Notes: generated by a model from the letters alone, not told the origin. A stretch of 64,000 bases of DNA from Methyloligella solikamskensis (GCF_042676065.1 NZ_JBHTJO010000001.1:806001-870000); one strand, 5' to 3'. Positions 6,853 to 16,426 are shown, counted from the stretch's first letter. Numbers and translations are program-made.

Positions 6853-9776
6853 TGGCAAGAAAAACGACAAAGAAGAACAAGCAGGTTGAGACGCTGATCC
6901 ATGAGGAGGCTACGCGGAAGAATATTCCAACTGCCGAGCTGCAATCTGCCGCGCAGCGCATCGAAGAGACGAGTCCTTTTGAGCCGGTAAGATACCCCCG
7001 TGCCGACCAGCTAACCGAAGGAGAAACACGACCACGCGACAAAGACCTCGACCCGCAGATCGTCTGGAAGGGAACGACGCTTCGCCTCAATAAGGACCAG
7101 ATCAATCAACTGACGGAGACGGGAAAACTTGAGATTGGGAACGCTCAATTAGTTTGGCGAGGCAAGGACCAGAAGGATTGGTCCGATCTCGTAGTGCAAG
7201 CGCCCCCTCTTTACATCCAGGAAAAAATCCATCCCAAAGCGATCATTGAGGACCTGAAGCGCCAGACCAAGGAACGGGAAGAGGCGGAGTCCGATACACT
7301 CAGTTTATTTGAAGATTTCAACGGCCTCGATCCCGATGCAAAGACTGAGTTCTATCAGCACGACCAAAATTGGCAGAACCGCATGATCCTGGGCGACAGC
7401 CTTCAAGTGATGGCGAGCCTTGCAGAGCGTGAAGGGCTGCGGGGGCAGGTACAGTGCATTTATTTCGATCCGCCGTATGGGATCAAGTTCAATTCAAATT
7501 GGCAGGTGTCTACGAGAAGCCGCGAGGTCAAGGACGGGAAACTCGACCAGATCACCCGCGAGCCTGAACAGGTAAAGGCCTTCCGAGATACGTGGAAGGA
7601 CGGCATTCATTCATACCTCACGTACTTGCGCGACCGGCTAACCACCATGCGCGATTTGTTGACTGAAAGCGGCAGCATATTTGTTCAGATTGGCGATGAG
7701 AACGTACACCGGGTACGTGCGCTAGCGGATGAAGTCTTTGGTGAAGAAAATTTTGTTTCTCAAATTGCATTTCAAAAGACGGGCGGCTTTTCTCAATCCG
7801 ATGCACCAGCAGTATTAGACTATGCGCTATGGTACGCTCGCAACCGGACCCAAATGAAAGTCCGTAGACTATATGAGTCGTTGCCTGACCCGAGCCCAGC
7901 CGACCCGAATTATACATTATTGGAACTTCCCGACACCACGTTTAGACGCATGACGCCCGAAGAGAGAAGACGCGAAACTCCCTTACCGTCGGGTAGTCGT
8001 ATTTTTCGCTATGGACCGCTTACTTCGGACGGGCGGAGTTCATCGCCTCAAGCGCTTATTTTCGAAGGTGAGGGGTTTGAGCCGCGAGGAAATTCTCATT
8101 GGAAAACAAACCTCCCAGGTATGGAAAGGCTTGTTCGGGCGGGAAAAATACTTAGAGCGGGAAACAATCTCGCCCACCGTCTGTATTGGGATAGTTTTCC
8201 GGCCAAGAGAATTCTTAACGTCTGGTTGGATACACAATCTGGCGGCTTCAACGACCCCAAAATATATGTCGTTCAGTCGACAAATAAAGTAGTCCAGCGC
8301 TGCATCCTCATGGCCACCGACCCCGGCGATCTCGTGCTCGATCCCACCTGCGGATCAGGAACAACCGCCTATGTCGCCGAGCAATGGGGCCGTCGATGGA
8401 TCACCATCGATACCTCCCGCGTGTCGCTCGCGCTGGCCCGCGCCCGCCTCATGAGCGCGCGTTATCCTTATTATCTCCTTGCCGACAGCGAGGACGGCGG
8501 TCGGAAGGAAGCCGAGCTCAAGGGCAAGCCCCCTTCTGACGCGCCTGCCCGTGGCGACATCCGTCAGGGCTTCGTCTATGAGCGAGCGCCGCACATCACG
8601 CTGAAATCCATCGCGAACAATGCCGAAATCGATGTCATTTGGGAGAACTATCAGGACCGCCTCGAAGCTCTCCGTAAAAGTTTAAACGAGAGTGTCGGTG
8701 TAAGTTGGGAAGAATGGGAAATCCCTCGCGAGGCTGGTGACGGGTGGTCCGACGCAGCACTCAAGATACATGCCGATTGGTGGGAGCTTCGGAAGGCGCG
8801 TCAAGAAGAGATTGATAAATCCATCGCTCAAAAGGCAGACATAGAACTTCTCTACGATCGGCCATACGAGGACACCTCTAAGGTTCGCGTTACTGGGCCG
8901 TTTACGGTGGAAAGTTTATCTCCTCACCGCATCATTCCTGAGGGTGAAGAGGTTGCGTCAGCAAACGGTAGTGGCAACGACGGTATTGCTGAAAATCAAG
9001 AGGCACCTCTAAACGACTTCACGCAGATGATCATCGATAATCTGAGGTCGGCAGGTGTGCATCAGGCAGCGAAGGATGATCGGATTACGTTCACTTCAAT
9101 AGACGGCTGGCCAGGCGCATATATCGCAGCTGACGGTCGTTTCCTGGAAGGCGAGACCGAGAAGCGTGCTGCCATCTTCATCGGGCCAGAATTCGGAACC
9201 GTAACACGAGCTGATCTCACTGCCGCGGCTCGGGAGGCACTAGACACGCGGTTTGATGCACTAATTGCCTGCGGCTTCAATTTTGAAGCGCACACTTCGG
9301 AGCTCACCAAGATTGGGCCGCTCCCGATCCTGAAAGCCAAAATGAATCCCGACCTTCATATGTCGGAGGAACTGAAGAACACCGGAGCCGGCAATCTGTT
9401 CGTTGTTTTCGGTGAACCTGACATCGAATGGGATTTCGATGAGGACGGCAACATCGTCGTCGAAGTTTTGGGTGTGGATGTATTCGATCCAAAAACTGGT
9501 GATGTTCGTGCTAGTGGCAAGGACGATATCGCCGCGTGGTTCATCGACACCGATTATAATGAGGAAAGTTTTTTCGTTCGGCACGCATACTTTATGGGCG
9601 CGAATGATCCTTACAAATCACTCAAAACGAGTCTCAAGGCGGAGATCGATAAGGAGGCGTGGGAAACACTCTACCGAGATAAGTCCCGACCATTTTCGCG
9701 CCCTTCAACAGGTCGCTTTGCCGTGAAAGTCATCAATCACTTTGGCGATGAAGTGATGAAGATTTTCGGGGTGTGA
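6852..9776 (+). CDS. Type III-like adenine-specific DNA methyltransferase, Mod subunit
   Basis: This 974-residue protein has the catalytic DPPY motif at 206-209 (IYFDPPYGIKF), placed before the AdoMet-binding motif DPTCGSGTT at about 497-505. That order defines the beta class of N6-adenine methyltransferases used by type III systems. Residues between the two motifs would carry target recognition. The protein is longer than usual Mod subunits (often 600-700 residues) because of a C-terminal region of about 300 residues that I cannot assign. It lies between res and the helicase gene, 7 nt from the latter, in one operon. Confidence 0.88.
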   Translation: MARKTTKKNKQVETLIHEEATRKNIPTAELQSAAQRIEETSPFEPVRYPRADQLTEGETRPRDKDLDPQIVWKGTTLRLNKDQINQLTETGKLEIGNAQLVWRGKDQKDWSDLVVQAPPLYIQEKIHPKAIIEDLKRQTKEREEAESDTLSLFEDFNGLDPDAKTEFYQHDQNWQNRMILGDSLQVMASLAEREGLRGQVQCIYFDPPYGIKFNSNWQVSTRSREVKDGKLDQITREPEQVKAFRDTWKDGIHSYLTYLRDRLTTMRDLLTESGSIFVQIGDENVHRVRALADEVFGEENFVSQIAFQKTGGFSQSDAPAVLDYALWYARNRTQMKVRRLYESLPDPSPADPNYTLLELPDTTFRRMTPEERRRETPLPSGSRIFRYGPLTSDGRSSSPQALIFEGEGFEPRGNSHWKTNLPGMERLVRAGKILRAGNNLAHRLYWDSFPAKRILNVWLDTQSGGFNDPKIYVVQSTNKVVQRCILMATDPGDLVLDPTCGSGTTAYVAEQWGRRWITIDTSRVSLALARARLMSARYPYYLLADSEDGGRKEAELKGKPPSDAPARGDIRQGFVYERAPHITLKSIANNAEIDVIWENYQDRLEALRKSLNESVGVSWEEWEIPREAGDGWSDAALKIHADWWELRKARQEEIDKSIAQKADIELLYDRPYEDTSKVRVTGPFTVESLSPHRIIPEGEEVASANGSGNDGIAENQEAPLNDFTQMIIDNLRSAGVHQAAKDDRITFTSIDGWPGAYIAADGRFLEGETEKRAAIFIGPEFGTVTRADLTAAAREALDTRFDALIACGFNFEAHTSELTKIGPLPILKAKMNPDLHMSEELKNTGAGNLFVVFGEPDIEWDFDEDGNIVVEVLGVDVFDPKTGDVRASGKDDIAAWFIDTDYNEESFFVRHAYFMGANDPYKSLKTSLKAEIDKEAWETLYRDKSRPFSRPSTGRFAVKVINHFGDEVMKIFGV

Positions 9777-9783
9777 GCGCAGC

Positions 9784-11895
9784 ATGCAGTTTCGGATTGC
9801 GGACAGTTTCACAAAAGCCTTGGCCAAATTGACGGCTCAAGAGCAATCCGCTGTCAAGATCACCGTCTTCGATTTGCAGCAAGACCCCTCTGCGCCGGGC
9901 CTTCAATTCCATCGTATCGATAAATCAAAAGACCCTAACTTTTGGTCTATACGCGCCAACCGTGACATTCGCGTCATTGTTCACAAGACCGCAGCCAGCT
10001 TCCTGGTCTGTTACGTTGACCACCACGATGAAGCTTACAGCTGGGCTGAACGTCGAAGGATTGAAACCCATCCCAAGACTGGAGCGGCGCAGATCGTCGA
10101 AGTGCGGGAGCGTGTGGAGGAAATCGCCATACCCACTTACGTTCCGGCTGAGCCTGAGACTAGGCCAACGCCGGTGCGACCAAGCGTGCAACCGCTGTTT
10201 GCTGACCTATCCAATGACGACTTACTTGATGTTGGAGTACCGCAGGACTGGATCGCGGATATCAGGCAAGCGTCCGAGGACGGCTTTCTTGACCTGACGG
10301 AACATATTCCGGCGGAAGCTGCCGAGGCTCTCCTGGAATATGCCGCTACAGGCATACTGCTAAAGCCTCAGGAAATCGCGCCCGATGTCAGCCCCTTTGA
10401 TCACCCGGATGCGCAACGCCGGTTCCGTGTTCTGGAGAATGTCGAAGAGCTAGAGCGAGCGCTTGATTATCCCTGGGATCAGTGGGCCATATTCCTACAC
10501 CCTTCTCAGAAGCAAGTGGTCGAGAAAGATTTCAATGGACCTGCAAGGGTTTCGGGCTCTGCGGGAACCGGGAAGACCGTCGTTGCGTTGCACCGAACAG
10601 CTGCCATCCTCAAGAAGGACGATCAGGCCAAGGTGCTGCTGACAACCTTTTCTGAGCCGCTGGCGAACTCGCTGGAGCACAAGCTAAAGCTATTAATCGG
10701 CGAGGACCAATCAGTCATCCACAGCGTGACTGTTCTCTCCTTCGATGGCGTGGCGCGCGATCTTTACACCTTGGCTTTTGGACATACCCCAAGTGCGGCT
10801 ACCAATGAACAGATCAAGGGGGCGATCGAATCGGCTGCCAAAGAGCTTCAGGTTGCCGACTTCACGACCAGGTTTCTTGTTTCTGAATGGACGAACGTCG
10901 TTGACGCCTGGCAGATAAGTGACCTTAACGCCTATAAAGATGTTCCCCGGCTAGGGCGCAGGAACCGGATGGGCTCGAAGCAGCGTGAACGCGTCTGGCC
11001 CGTTTTTGTGCGCGCGCGTGAGATTCTTGAGTCGCAGGGCGTCAGTTCATGGCCAGCAATATTCGCCAAGGTTACGGCTTATTATGCGGAGCGCGACCAC
11101 AAACCATTTACTCATATCGTAGTGGACGAGGCTCAGGACCTGGACGTGCCGGAACTGCGGATGCTTTCAGTTATCGTCGATCAGCGCCCCGATGCCTTGT
11201 TCTTTGCCGGCGATCTAGGTCAACGAATCTTTCGAGAGCCCTTCTCATGGAAGGCGCTTGGGATTGATGTCCGAGGACGCTCCCATACCCTGAAAGTCAA
11301 TTACCGTACTTCGCATCAGATTAGAGAGGCCGCTGACCGGCTCTTGCCAACTTTGGTGCGCGATGTTGACGGCAATGAAGAAGATCGCCGTGGTACCGTG
11401 TCCGTCTTTAACGGCCCGGATCCCGTTATTCGCGTGTTTGCCAATCAGGAGGACGAGATCAGCGGTCTCACCGATTGGCTAAAGGAAGTCATCAAGTCGG
11501 ATATCGATCCTGAAGAAATTGGAATCTTTGTTCGCAGCGTTGGCCAACTTTCTCGCGCGCGCGCAGTCGTCAAAAGCGCAGATCAGACTCCGCTGGAACT
11601 TTCAGAGCGTGTCGAAGAACGTAACGGGCGTGTATCGATAGGCACGATGCACTTGGCGAAAGGCTTGGAGTTTCGAGCAGTCGCGGTCATAGCGTGCGAT
11701 GACGACATTCTGCCTCTACAGGAGCGTATTGAGACCGTTGCCGATGAAGGAGAGCTCGATGAGGTCTTTGAGACCGAGCGGCATCTGTTCTATGTTGCCT
11801 GCACGCGCGCGCGGGATCATCTCCTGGTCACTGGCGTAGAGCCAGCTTCCGAGTTTTTTGCTGACCTGTCAGTAAGCCACGGTGCCCTCTCGTGA
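9784..11895 (+). CDS. UvrD/Rep-type helicase with N-terminal RelE/ParE-like domain
   Basis: This 703-residue protein starts with about 95 residues resembling RelE/ParE toxins (LQFHRIDKSKDPNFWSIRAN and RDIRVIVHK, ending in the VDHHDEAYSWAERR stretch). A superfamily 1 helicase follows: Walker A at about 258-265 (GSAGTGKT), DEAQD at 448-452, VNYRTSHQIREAA, GTMHLAKGLEF and the final YVACTRARDHL motif. It is the fourth gene of the restriction-modification operon. The fusion suggests a helicase that also senses or cuts RNA or binds the translation machinery, but I cannot tell whether the toxin-like fold is active. Homologues with this fusion exist as general UvrD-like proteins; their coupling to type III genes is what is notable here. 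Confidence 0.8.
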   Translation: MQFRIADSFTKALAKLTAQEQSAVKITVFDLQQDPSAPGLQFHRIDKSKDPNFWSIRANRDIRVIVHKTAASFLVCYVDHHDEAYSWAERRRIETHPKTGAAQIVEVRERVEEIAIPTYVPAEPETRPTPVRPSVQPLFADLSNDDLLDVGVPQDWIADIRQASEDGFLDLTEHIPAEAAEALLEYAATGILLKPQEIAPDVSPFDHPDAQRRFRVLENVEELERALDYPWDQWAIFLHPSQKQVVEKDFNGPARVSGSAGTGKTVVALHRTAAILKKDDQAKVLLTTFSEPLANSLEHKLKLLIGEDQSVIHSVTVLSFDGVARDLYTLAFGHTPSAATNEQIKGAIESAAKELQVADFTTRFLVSEWTNVVDAWQISDLNAYKDVPRLGRRNRMGSKQRERVWPVFVRAREILESQGVSSWPAIFAKVTAYYAERDHKPFTHIVVDEAQDLDVPELRMLSVIVDQRPDALFFAGDLGQRIFREPFSWKALGIDVRGRSHTLKVNYRTSHQIREAADRLLPTLVRDVDGNEEDRRGTVSVFNGPDPVIRVFANQEDEISGLTDWLKEVIKSDIDPEEIGIFVRSVGQLSRARAVVKSADQTPLELSERVEERNGRVSIGTMHLAKGLEFRAVAVIACDDDILPLQERIETVADEGELDEVFETERHLFYVACTRARDHLLVTGVEPASEFFADLSVSHGALS

Positions 11896-11909
11896 CCGTA
11901 GCGCGCCGC

Positions 11910-13202
11910 TTATTGCGGCTGGCCGGCCGCTGTGAAGGGCGGGCCATTCAGCAGATTTGGTCCCTGGACAAGAACAGTGCAGCTTCGCCGCGCGCGGGTA
12001 ATGGCATTGTAGAGAAGCCGGCGCCTCTGATTGTCATCATTTGGTACCGTGTATGGCCAAAGCACAATCACATGATCGAATTCCCGGTTTTTAGCCTGCT
12101 GAATCGTCATCGCCGCAAATTGCGGTTCGTTCAAGTAGCCGTGTCGGCGCCGCAGCGATAGCAGGCGGCCTAGTTCCCGCCTGAGATCGTCAGCGGCAAT
12201 CTCGTCAATTCCTTTCATGCTGCGCTGGCGCAATATCCAGTCCCGCAATGAATTCACGGCCGGCTCTGTTCGGTGCGGCGCAAGTGTCGCGACGGCCTCG
12301 TCAACGGTACAGTTCCCCGCAATTCCGAGGGCGCCCCATATTGCGGCTTTGTCTTCGTCATCGCTGCTTTCCCAGCGGATGCCGAACGGGCCGCTATTGT
12401 GATTGCCGACCGGGCGTTGCCCGACGCGGGCGACCGCATTGTCGGCAAACCCGCCTTGCCGGGAGGGTGTCAGCAAAGCGACATTGCCGCCGTCACCGCG
12501 CCACCTGATGCCGTTGGCAATCCACGTCGCCACATGATTGATGTGACCAGGCGTGGCCACTATCTTGAAGCGGTTGCCATTGCGTTCCAGCGCGGCACCA
12601 TCGCGCACAGCATTGGCAGCGGCGATCAATTCGGCGTCGTCGGTGCGGCGGCAACCTTCCAGCGTTACGGGTTCGCAGTGATTGCGCAGCCAGCCTTCGA
12701 TCGGAATCGGCAACAGGGCGGTGTTAAGGCACTGGAATTCATCGAAGGCAAGCAGGACATTGCCCGACTGAGTGAGGCCCCTGATGATTTCAGAGCGCTC
12801 ATGGCTAAAGTCCTGCGCTTCGTCGATCACTACTACCGGATAGGATTGTGCCACCCATTGCCGGACACTGTCATTCTGAAGCAGTGCGGCTGCCAGCGTG
12901 CATGTTGCCCCGTACTGCCCGGCGGCAGGGATATCATGACCGTGATAGGCGGCGAGCCGGCGCCAGCGCTGCGTCAATCGCCATGCAAAACTGTCGAGGG
13001 TCACCGCCTGGAAACGCCTATTTAGCGCGTCAAGGCCGCGCAGCCTGGCATCAAGCCTGCGACGTGAGCCGTGCATGAATGTCAGTGCGATCACGCGCTG
13101 ATGATCAGCAAGCGGATCACGGCCGATGACTTCACCGAGTTCGTCCATGAGCCGGTGCGTCTTGCCGGAACCGGCCGGGCCTTCGAACGCTACGACCGTC
13201 AT
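11910..13202 (-). CDS. gajB: Gabija-type UvrD-like helicase GajB
   Basis: This 430-residue protein is a short superfamily 1 helicase: Walker A at residues 8-15 (GPAGSGKT), DEAQD at 127-131, GCRRTDDAEL, then MTIQQAKNREF and YNAITRARRSC near the C terminus. It lacks the large 2B-type insertions of full UvrD. Its start overlaps the stop of the upstream OLD-family gene (ATGA at 13199-13202). An OLD nuclease coupled to a small UvrD-like helicase is the Gabija anti-phage architecture, in which GajB is thought to sense DNA ends or nucleotide pools and activate GajA. It ends 14 nt from the convergent restriction operon, with no terminator between. Confidence 0.82.
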   Translation of the reverse strand: MTVVAFEGPAGSGKTHRLMDELGEVIGRDPLADHQRVIALTFMHGSRRRLDARLRGLDALNRRFQAVTLDSFAWRLTQRWRRLAAYHGHDIPAAGQYGATCTLAAALLQNDSVRQWVAQSYPVVVIDEAQDFSHERSEIIRGLTQSGNVLLAFDEFQCLNTALLPIPIEGWLRNHCEPVTLEGCRRTDDAELIAAANAVRDGAALERNGNRFKIVATPGHINHVATWIANGIRWRGDGGNVALLTPSRQGGFADNAVARVGQRPVGNHNSGPFGIRWESSDDEDKAAIWGALGIAGNCTVDEAVATLAPHRTEPAVNSLRDWILRQRSMKGIDEIAADDLRRELGRLLSLRRRHGYLNEPQFAAMTIQQAKNREFDHVIVLWPYTVPNDDNQRRRLLYNAITRARRSCTVLVQGPNLLNGPPFTAAGQPQ

Positions 13203-15013
13203 GGGGTGAATACCAGCCTTGGTATTTGGCCGGCCGCCCGCGCTTCGCCGGCAAAGTAGTTCGTATCCGCGCCGGCGCAGGCTTCACTGATCGCATGCAA
13301 CGCTTCTCTGGCACGGGTACGGCATAGCGGGCGTTCGGACAGCGCGTTGGCAATAATCTCGTAGGCAACGCCGTCGCCTTTCATGCCATTCTGTTCCCGC
13401 TCGCCTGATTTCAGGCGTGCGATCAGCGTTTGGCGGTCGCCCGGCGGTGGATCGAGATCATCGTCGAGTTTGGCAATAACGGCCGCGCTATCGGCATCGA
13501 CGATCCATCCGATGAAATCCTCGATCGTCCAGCCGTCAGGCCAGCGCAGCACCTTGATTGCACCGGCACCCTCTTCATCGAGCGCGTCGGCGTACTGCAG
13601 GCCGGCCGCGTCGCCGTCCACAAGTGCGACAATGCCGGGATGCGCTTTAGCCAGGACTTCGCAGGTTTCCCTCACCTTGGCGTCATGCGTAGGCACGACA
13701 CCGACCCGCACACCGAACAGGCAAGGCCCGGCATCCGCGCGGTCCATTTCAGCCACCCGCAAGAGCAGGGTAAGCCAATCGAAATCGTAGCGGCCTTCGG
13801 GCACCATGACGTACTCGCCCATCATGGCAGTTGCGGTTTCAACGCGGTTGATCTGGAACAGCCGCCGCGCCGCGTTGGTCGCTTCCTGCTGGAGCGGGCT
13901 TGCCAGCATCGGTCTGGCATCAAGCGTGCCGCCGGTATTGCGGACGATAAGCAACGAGCTTGCTTCGCAGTAAGCGGCAATCAGCGGCGAATGCGTCGAA
14001 ACGATGGTCTGTGTAGACAGGGCCTGCAATCTTGACAGGACGCGGCGCTGCACCGGCGGCGGCAAATGCAGTTCGGGCTCTTCCAGCGCCATGAAAAAGC
14101 TTTCGCCTTCCTCAATACGCTTTTGCCCGAAATGAAGCAGAAGAAACAGGCTTTGCAGCGAGACCAGCCCGCTACCTTCGCGCTTGGAGGGTACCGGCGT
14201 GCCGTCCCCCGTCTGGAAATGCGGTATCACCGACTCAAGAACGCCCGCGCTGTCGGTTGCTGTCAGCCTCAGACGCAGCGGTGTGGATTTACCGAACAGC
14301 CGCGTAATCTCTTCATTGACCTGATCCACTACGGGCTTGAGGCGCTCGTCCTCTTCCAGACCAGGCTGCGGCTGGCGCAGATTATCACGCTCGTCGAGGA
14401 TGGTCTGTGCCGGCAATCCGCCGGTCGAGCGGATGACCCGGCGGAATAGCTCGGAACTGAAAGACAGCATCCGATCCCATGACCGGTTCGCCGGAATCAG
14501 GAAGAATCCAAGATCGCGAATGAGCTTAGCGGGCACCGCGACATAGCTTTCCTCGGCAAACACATCAACATCTTCGCCATCATTGAAGAAACGCGCCGTA
14601 TCCACTTCCAGCGTGTCACGATCAAAGCGGGCCGCGAAGATGATCTGGCAGGCGAGCTTTTGCCCGTCGCGCGTCTTTTCCGGCAGCACGTCACCATTTT
14701 CGGAATCATACCAGAAGGGCACCCCGCGCCCGTCGCGAAACCAGTCGGTATGAACCGTGAAATCCTCCGGCTCAAAGCCCGTCACCGTCGCGACGATCTT
14801 TATTCTGTCTGCCGCCGCCGGGTCGGAGCCGAAAAAGTCGTGTTCCGTCAGACTGCGCACCAGCCGATCGCGGCCAAGCACTAGCGCAAGGGCTTCCACA
14901 ACTGTTGTTTTGCCGCTGTTGTTGGGGCCGACAAGTACAGTGTGCTCACGAAAATGGACTTCCCCGCGACGTATGCCGCGAAAATTTTCGATCTCCAGTA
15001 ATGATATCTGCAT
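13199..15013 (-). CDS. gajA: Gabija-type OLD-family ATPase-nuclease GajA
   Basis: This 604-residue protein has an ABC-type ATPase half: Walker A at 29-36 (GPNNSGKT), signature-like REGSGLVSLQ near 278-287, Walker B LEEPELHL at 310-317 and the STHSP H-loop at 339-343. A TOPRIM nuclease half follows, with VPEG (Glu405) and VDGD (466-468). This is the class 2 OLD layout used by Gabija for nicking invading DNA. I chose the ATG at 15013 (MQISLLEIENFRG), which opens the conserved ATPase and has a GGGGA ribosome-binding site. A longer frame upstream to 15181 has no family resemblance. It is translationally coupled to gajB. Confidence 0.85.
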   Translation of the reverse strand: MQISLLEIENFRGIRRGEVHFREHTVLVGPNNSGKTTVVEALALVLGRDRLVRSLTEHDFFGSDPAAADRIKIVATVTGFEPEDFTVHTDWFRDGRGVPFWYDSENGDVLPEKTRDGQKLACQIIFAARFDRDTLEVDTARFFNDGEDVDVFAEESYVAVPAKLIRDLGFFLIPANRSWDRMLSFSSELFRRVIRSTGGLPAQTILDERDNLRQPQPGLEEDERLKPVVDQVNEEITRLFGKSTPLRLRLTATDSAGVLESVIPHFQTGDGTPVPSKREGSGLVSLQSLFLLLHFGQKRIEEGESFFMALEEPELHLPPPVQRRVLSRLQALSTQTIVSTHSPLIAAYCEASSLLIVRNTGGTLDARPMLASPLQQEATNAARRLFQINRVETATAMMGEYVMVPEGRYDFDWLTLLLRVAEMDRADAGPCLFGVRVGVVPTHDAKVRETCEVLAKAHPGIVALVDGDAAGLQYADALDEEGAGAIKVLRWPDGWTIEDFIGWIVDADSAAVIAKLDDDLDPPPGDRQTLIARLKSGEREQNGMKGDGVAYEIIANALSERPLCRTRAREALHAISEACAGADTNYFAGEARAAGQIPRLVFTP

Positions 15014-15130
15014 GTCTATCCCCGGGAAATCTATAGTAAAACATAAACGAATATTTCCACACCAGCGTTTTTCTGTCGGAAGGCAATAAACTAATCGCTT
15101 ATGGTTACAAAATATCTTCGTCCTATTGCG

Positions 15131-15343
15131 CTGGCTTCTCAATCTATGACGCTTATTTGGCCGGGCGCGCCGCCCGGTCAACTGCCTGCCCGCGTAACCG
15201 TGTGGCCAGTTCCCCCGCCATCGCCTTCGTCCTTCGCTGAAGCTTCGGACGACAGGTCGGCGACGGCGGGTGACCGTTCAGCTTGTACGCCCGGCCCTTC
15301 GTCTTCGCGTCTTGAGAAAACACCTCAGCGAAAGGAGACGGAG
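15131..15343 (+). repeat. Hairpin-rich leader, copy 1 (before the DUF2958 gene)
   Basis: Positions 15131-15221 match 16427-16516 before ardC with only about ten differences. Both leaders end in GCGAAAGGAGAC just before the start codon. Copy 1 holds a perfect 7-bp hairpin (CCGGGCG/CGCCCGG around 15161-15177). It also has a longer stem pairing the CCCGCCATCGCC segment near 15214 with the GGCGACGGCGGG segment downstream, and an extra 25-nt hairpin inserted in the loop. Conserved folded leaders before anti-restriction-type genes recall the single-strand promoters of conjugative leading regions; that role is inferred. The AT-rich 15014-15130 stretch between this leader and gajA probably holds the gaj promoter. 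Confidence 0.7.
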
Positions 15344-15703
15344 ATGAAACTCTTGACCAATTCCATCCGTGAACAGCTCTTGCGCAATGGCCGCATCCGG
15401 CAGGCGCTTGCCGAAGAAGGGAAGGCTGACGCCGACTTTCTTCCCGTCGTCAAACTCTTCACGCCCGATGCAGGCTGCACCTGGCTGCTAACCGAGCTCG
15501 ATCCTGACGACCCCGACATTGCGTTCGGGCTTTGCGACCTCGGTCTTGACTGTGCCGAGCTCGGCAGCGTTCGTATCTCGGAGATTGAGTCTGTGCATGG
15601 CCGGCTGGGTCTTCCGGTCGAGCGTGACCTGCATTTCTGCCCAACCAAGACTATTGCTGCCTATGCAGAGGAGGCACGATTGAAAGGGCGGATTTCTGTC
15701 TAG
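15344..15703 (+). CDS. DUF2958 domain protein
   Basis: This 119-residue protein matches the small DUF2958 family common on conjugative plasmids and integrative elements: LPVVKLFTPDAGCTWLLTEL, then FGLCDLG and LGSVRISEIE. Its molecular role is not established. The start at 15344 follows a strong AAGGAGACGGAG site, and the long in-frame extension upstream is the structured leader. It shares that leader with ardC 1.3 kb downstream, so both genes probably come on under the same conditions, perhaps early after DNA entry. Confidence 0.75.
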   Translation: MKLLTNSIREQLLRNGRIRQALAEEGKADADFLPVVKLFTPDAGCTWLLTELDPDDPDIAFGLCDLGLDCAELGSVRISEIESVHGRLGLPVERDLHFCPTKTIAAYAEEARLKGRISV

Positions 15704-15757
15704 GGCGGCGCCAGAAGCTTGCGAGAATCCGGAGGCGACGCCTCCGGATTTCTAGTG

Positions 15758-16354
15758 CTAGCGCCCCACGGAAGTGAACGGTTTCGCTGATTTGATCTGG
15801 TCCTGTTTGATTTCCCAGAAGCAGGCCTGGATCGATTTGCGATCCATCGCGTAATAGCCCGGTTCAGTGAGGGCTTCCATGTCGATGACGCGTTCCCAGC
15901 TACCGTATAGTGTGCGGTTGAGTTCTTCCGCGAGTTCGGGCGTCGGTGTCAATTCGTACTGCCTGCACCCGGCGTAATACTCATCATCGTCATCGTCTGT
16001 GACGCTGACAAAGCCTTCGTTGAGGATGATGTGCCAAGCGTCATAGTCGGATAGCACTACGTGTTCGTCCGGCAGGTCGCATTCAATGAGCGTATATTTG
16101 CCCGGTGGATTGGTGCGAAAGCGCCAAAATCTTAGATCAGGCCTTTTCCTGGATTGCCCCCGGCATTGGTACCAGCCCCATAGCGGGATCATGCCATTGC
16201 TCGGCGGCGGACCAACGCGCTTGCTGAGCTGGTCGGTCATCCATTTATAAGCGAGGGGCCAGTCTTCAGATTGATGCTTCCGGCTTGCCCTGAGCACGCC
16301 GTGCTTCTGCAGATAGTCCCACGCAGCCTTGGTCTGAATCGTCCATAAGCGCAT
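15758..16354 (-). CDS. DUF3841-like protein
   Basis: This 198-residue soluble protein opens with LWTIQTKAAWDYLQKHGVLR, followed by AYKWMTDQLSKRVG and MIPLWGWYQC. That pattern fits the DUF3841 family of unknown function. It has an acidic DDDDDEYY run near the middle and no membrane segment. It lies on the opposite strand between the DUF2958 and ardC genes and seems to be a separate cargo insertion in that pair. No ribosome-binding site stands out. The family call is by eye. Confidence 0.65.
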   Translation of the reverse strand: MRLWTIQTKAAWDYLQKHGVLRASRKHQSEDWPLAYKWMTDQLSKRVGPPPSNGMIPLWGWYQCRGQSRKRPDLRFWRFRTNPPGKYTLIECDLPDEHVVLSDYDAWHIILNEGFVSVTDDDDDEYYAGCRQYELTPTPELAEELNRTLYGSWERVIDMEALTEPGYYAMDRKSIQACFWEIKQDQIKSAKPFTSVGR

Positions 16355-16426
16355 CGCTGCCTTTATTCCTGATTGCAGGCGGGTCGTCTACCCGCGGAGT
16401 CCTTCGCTGTCAGGGCCGTCCTTTCG

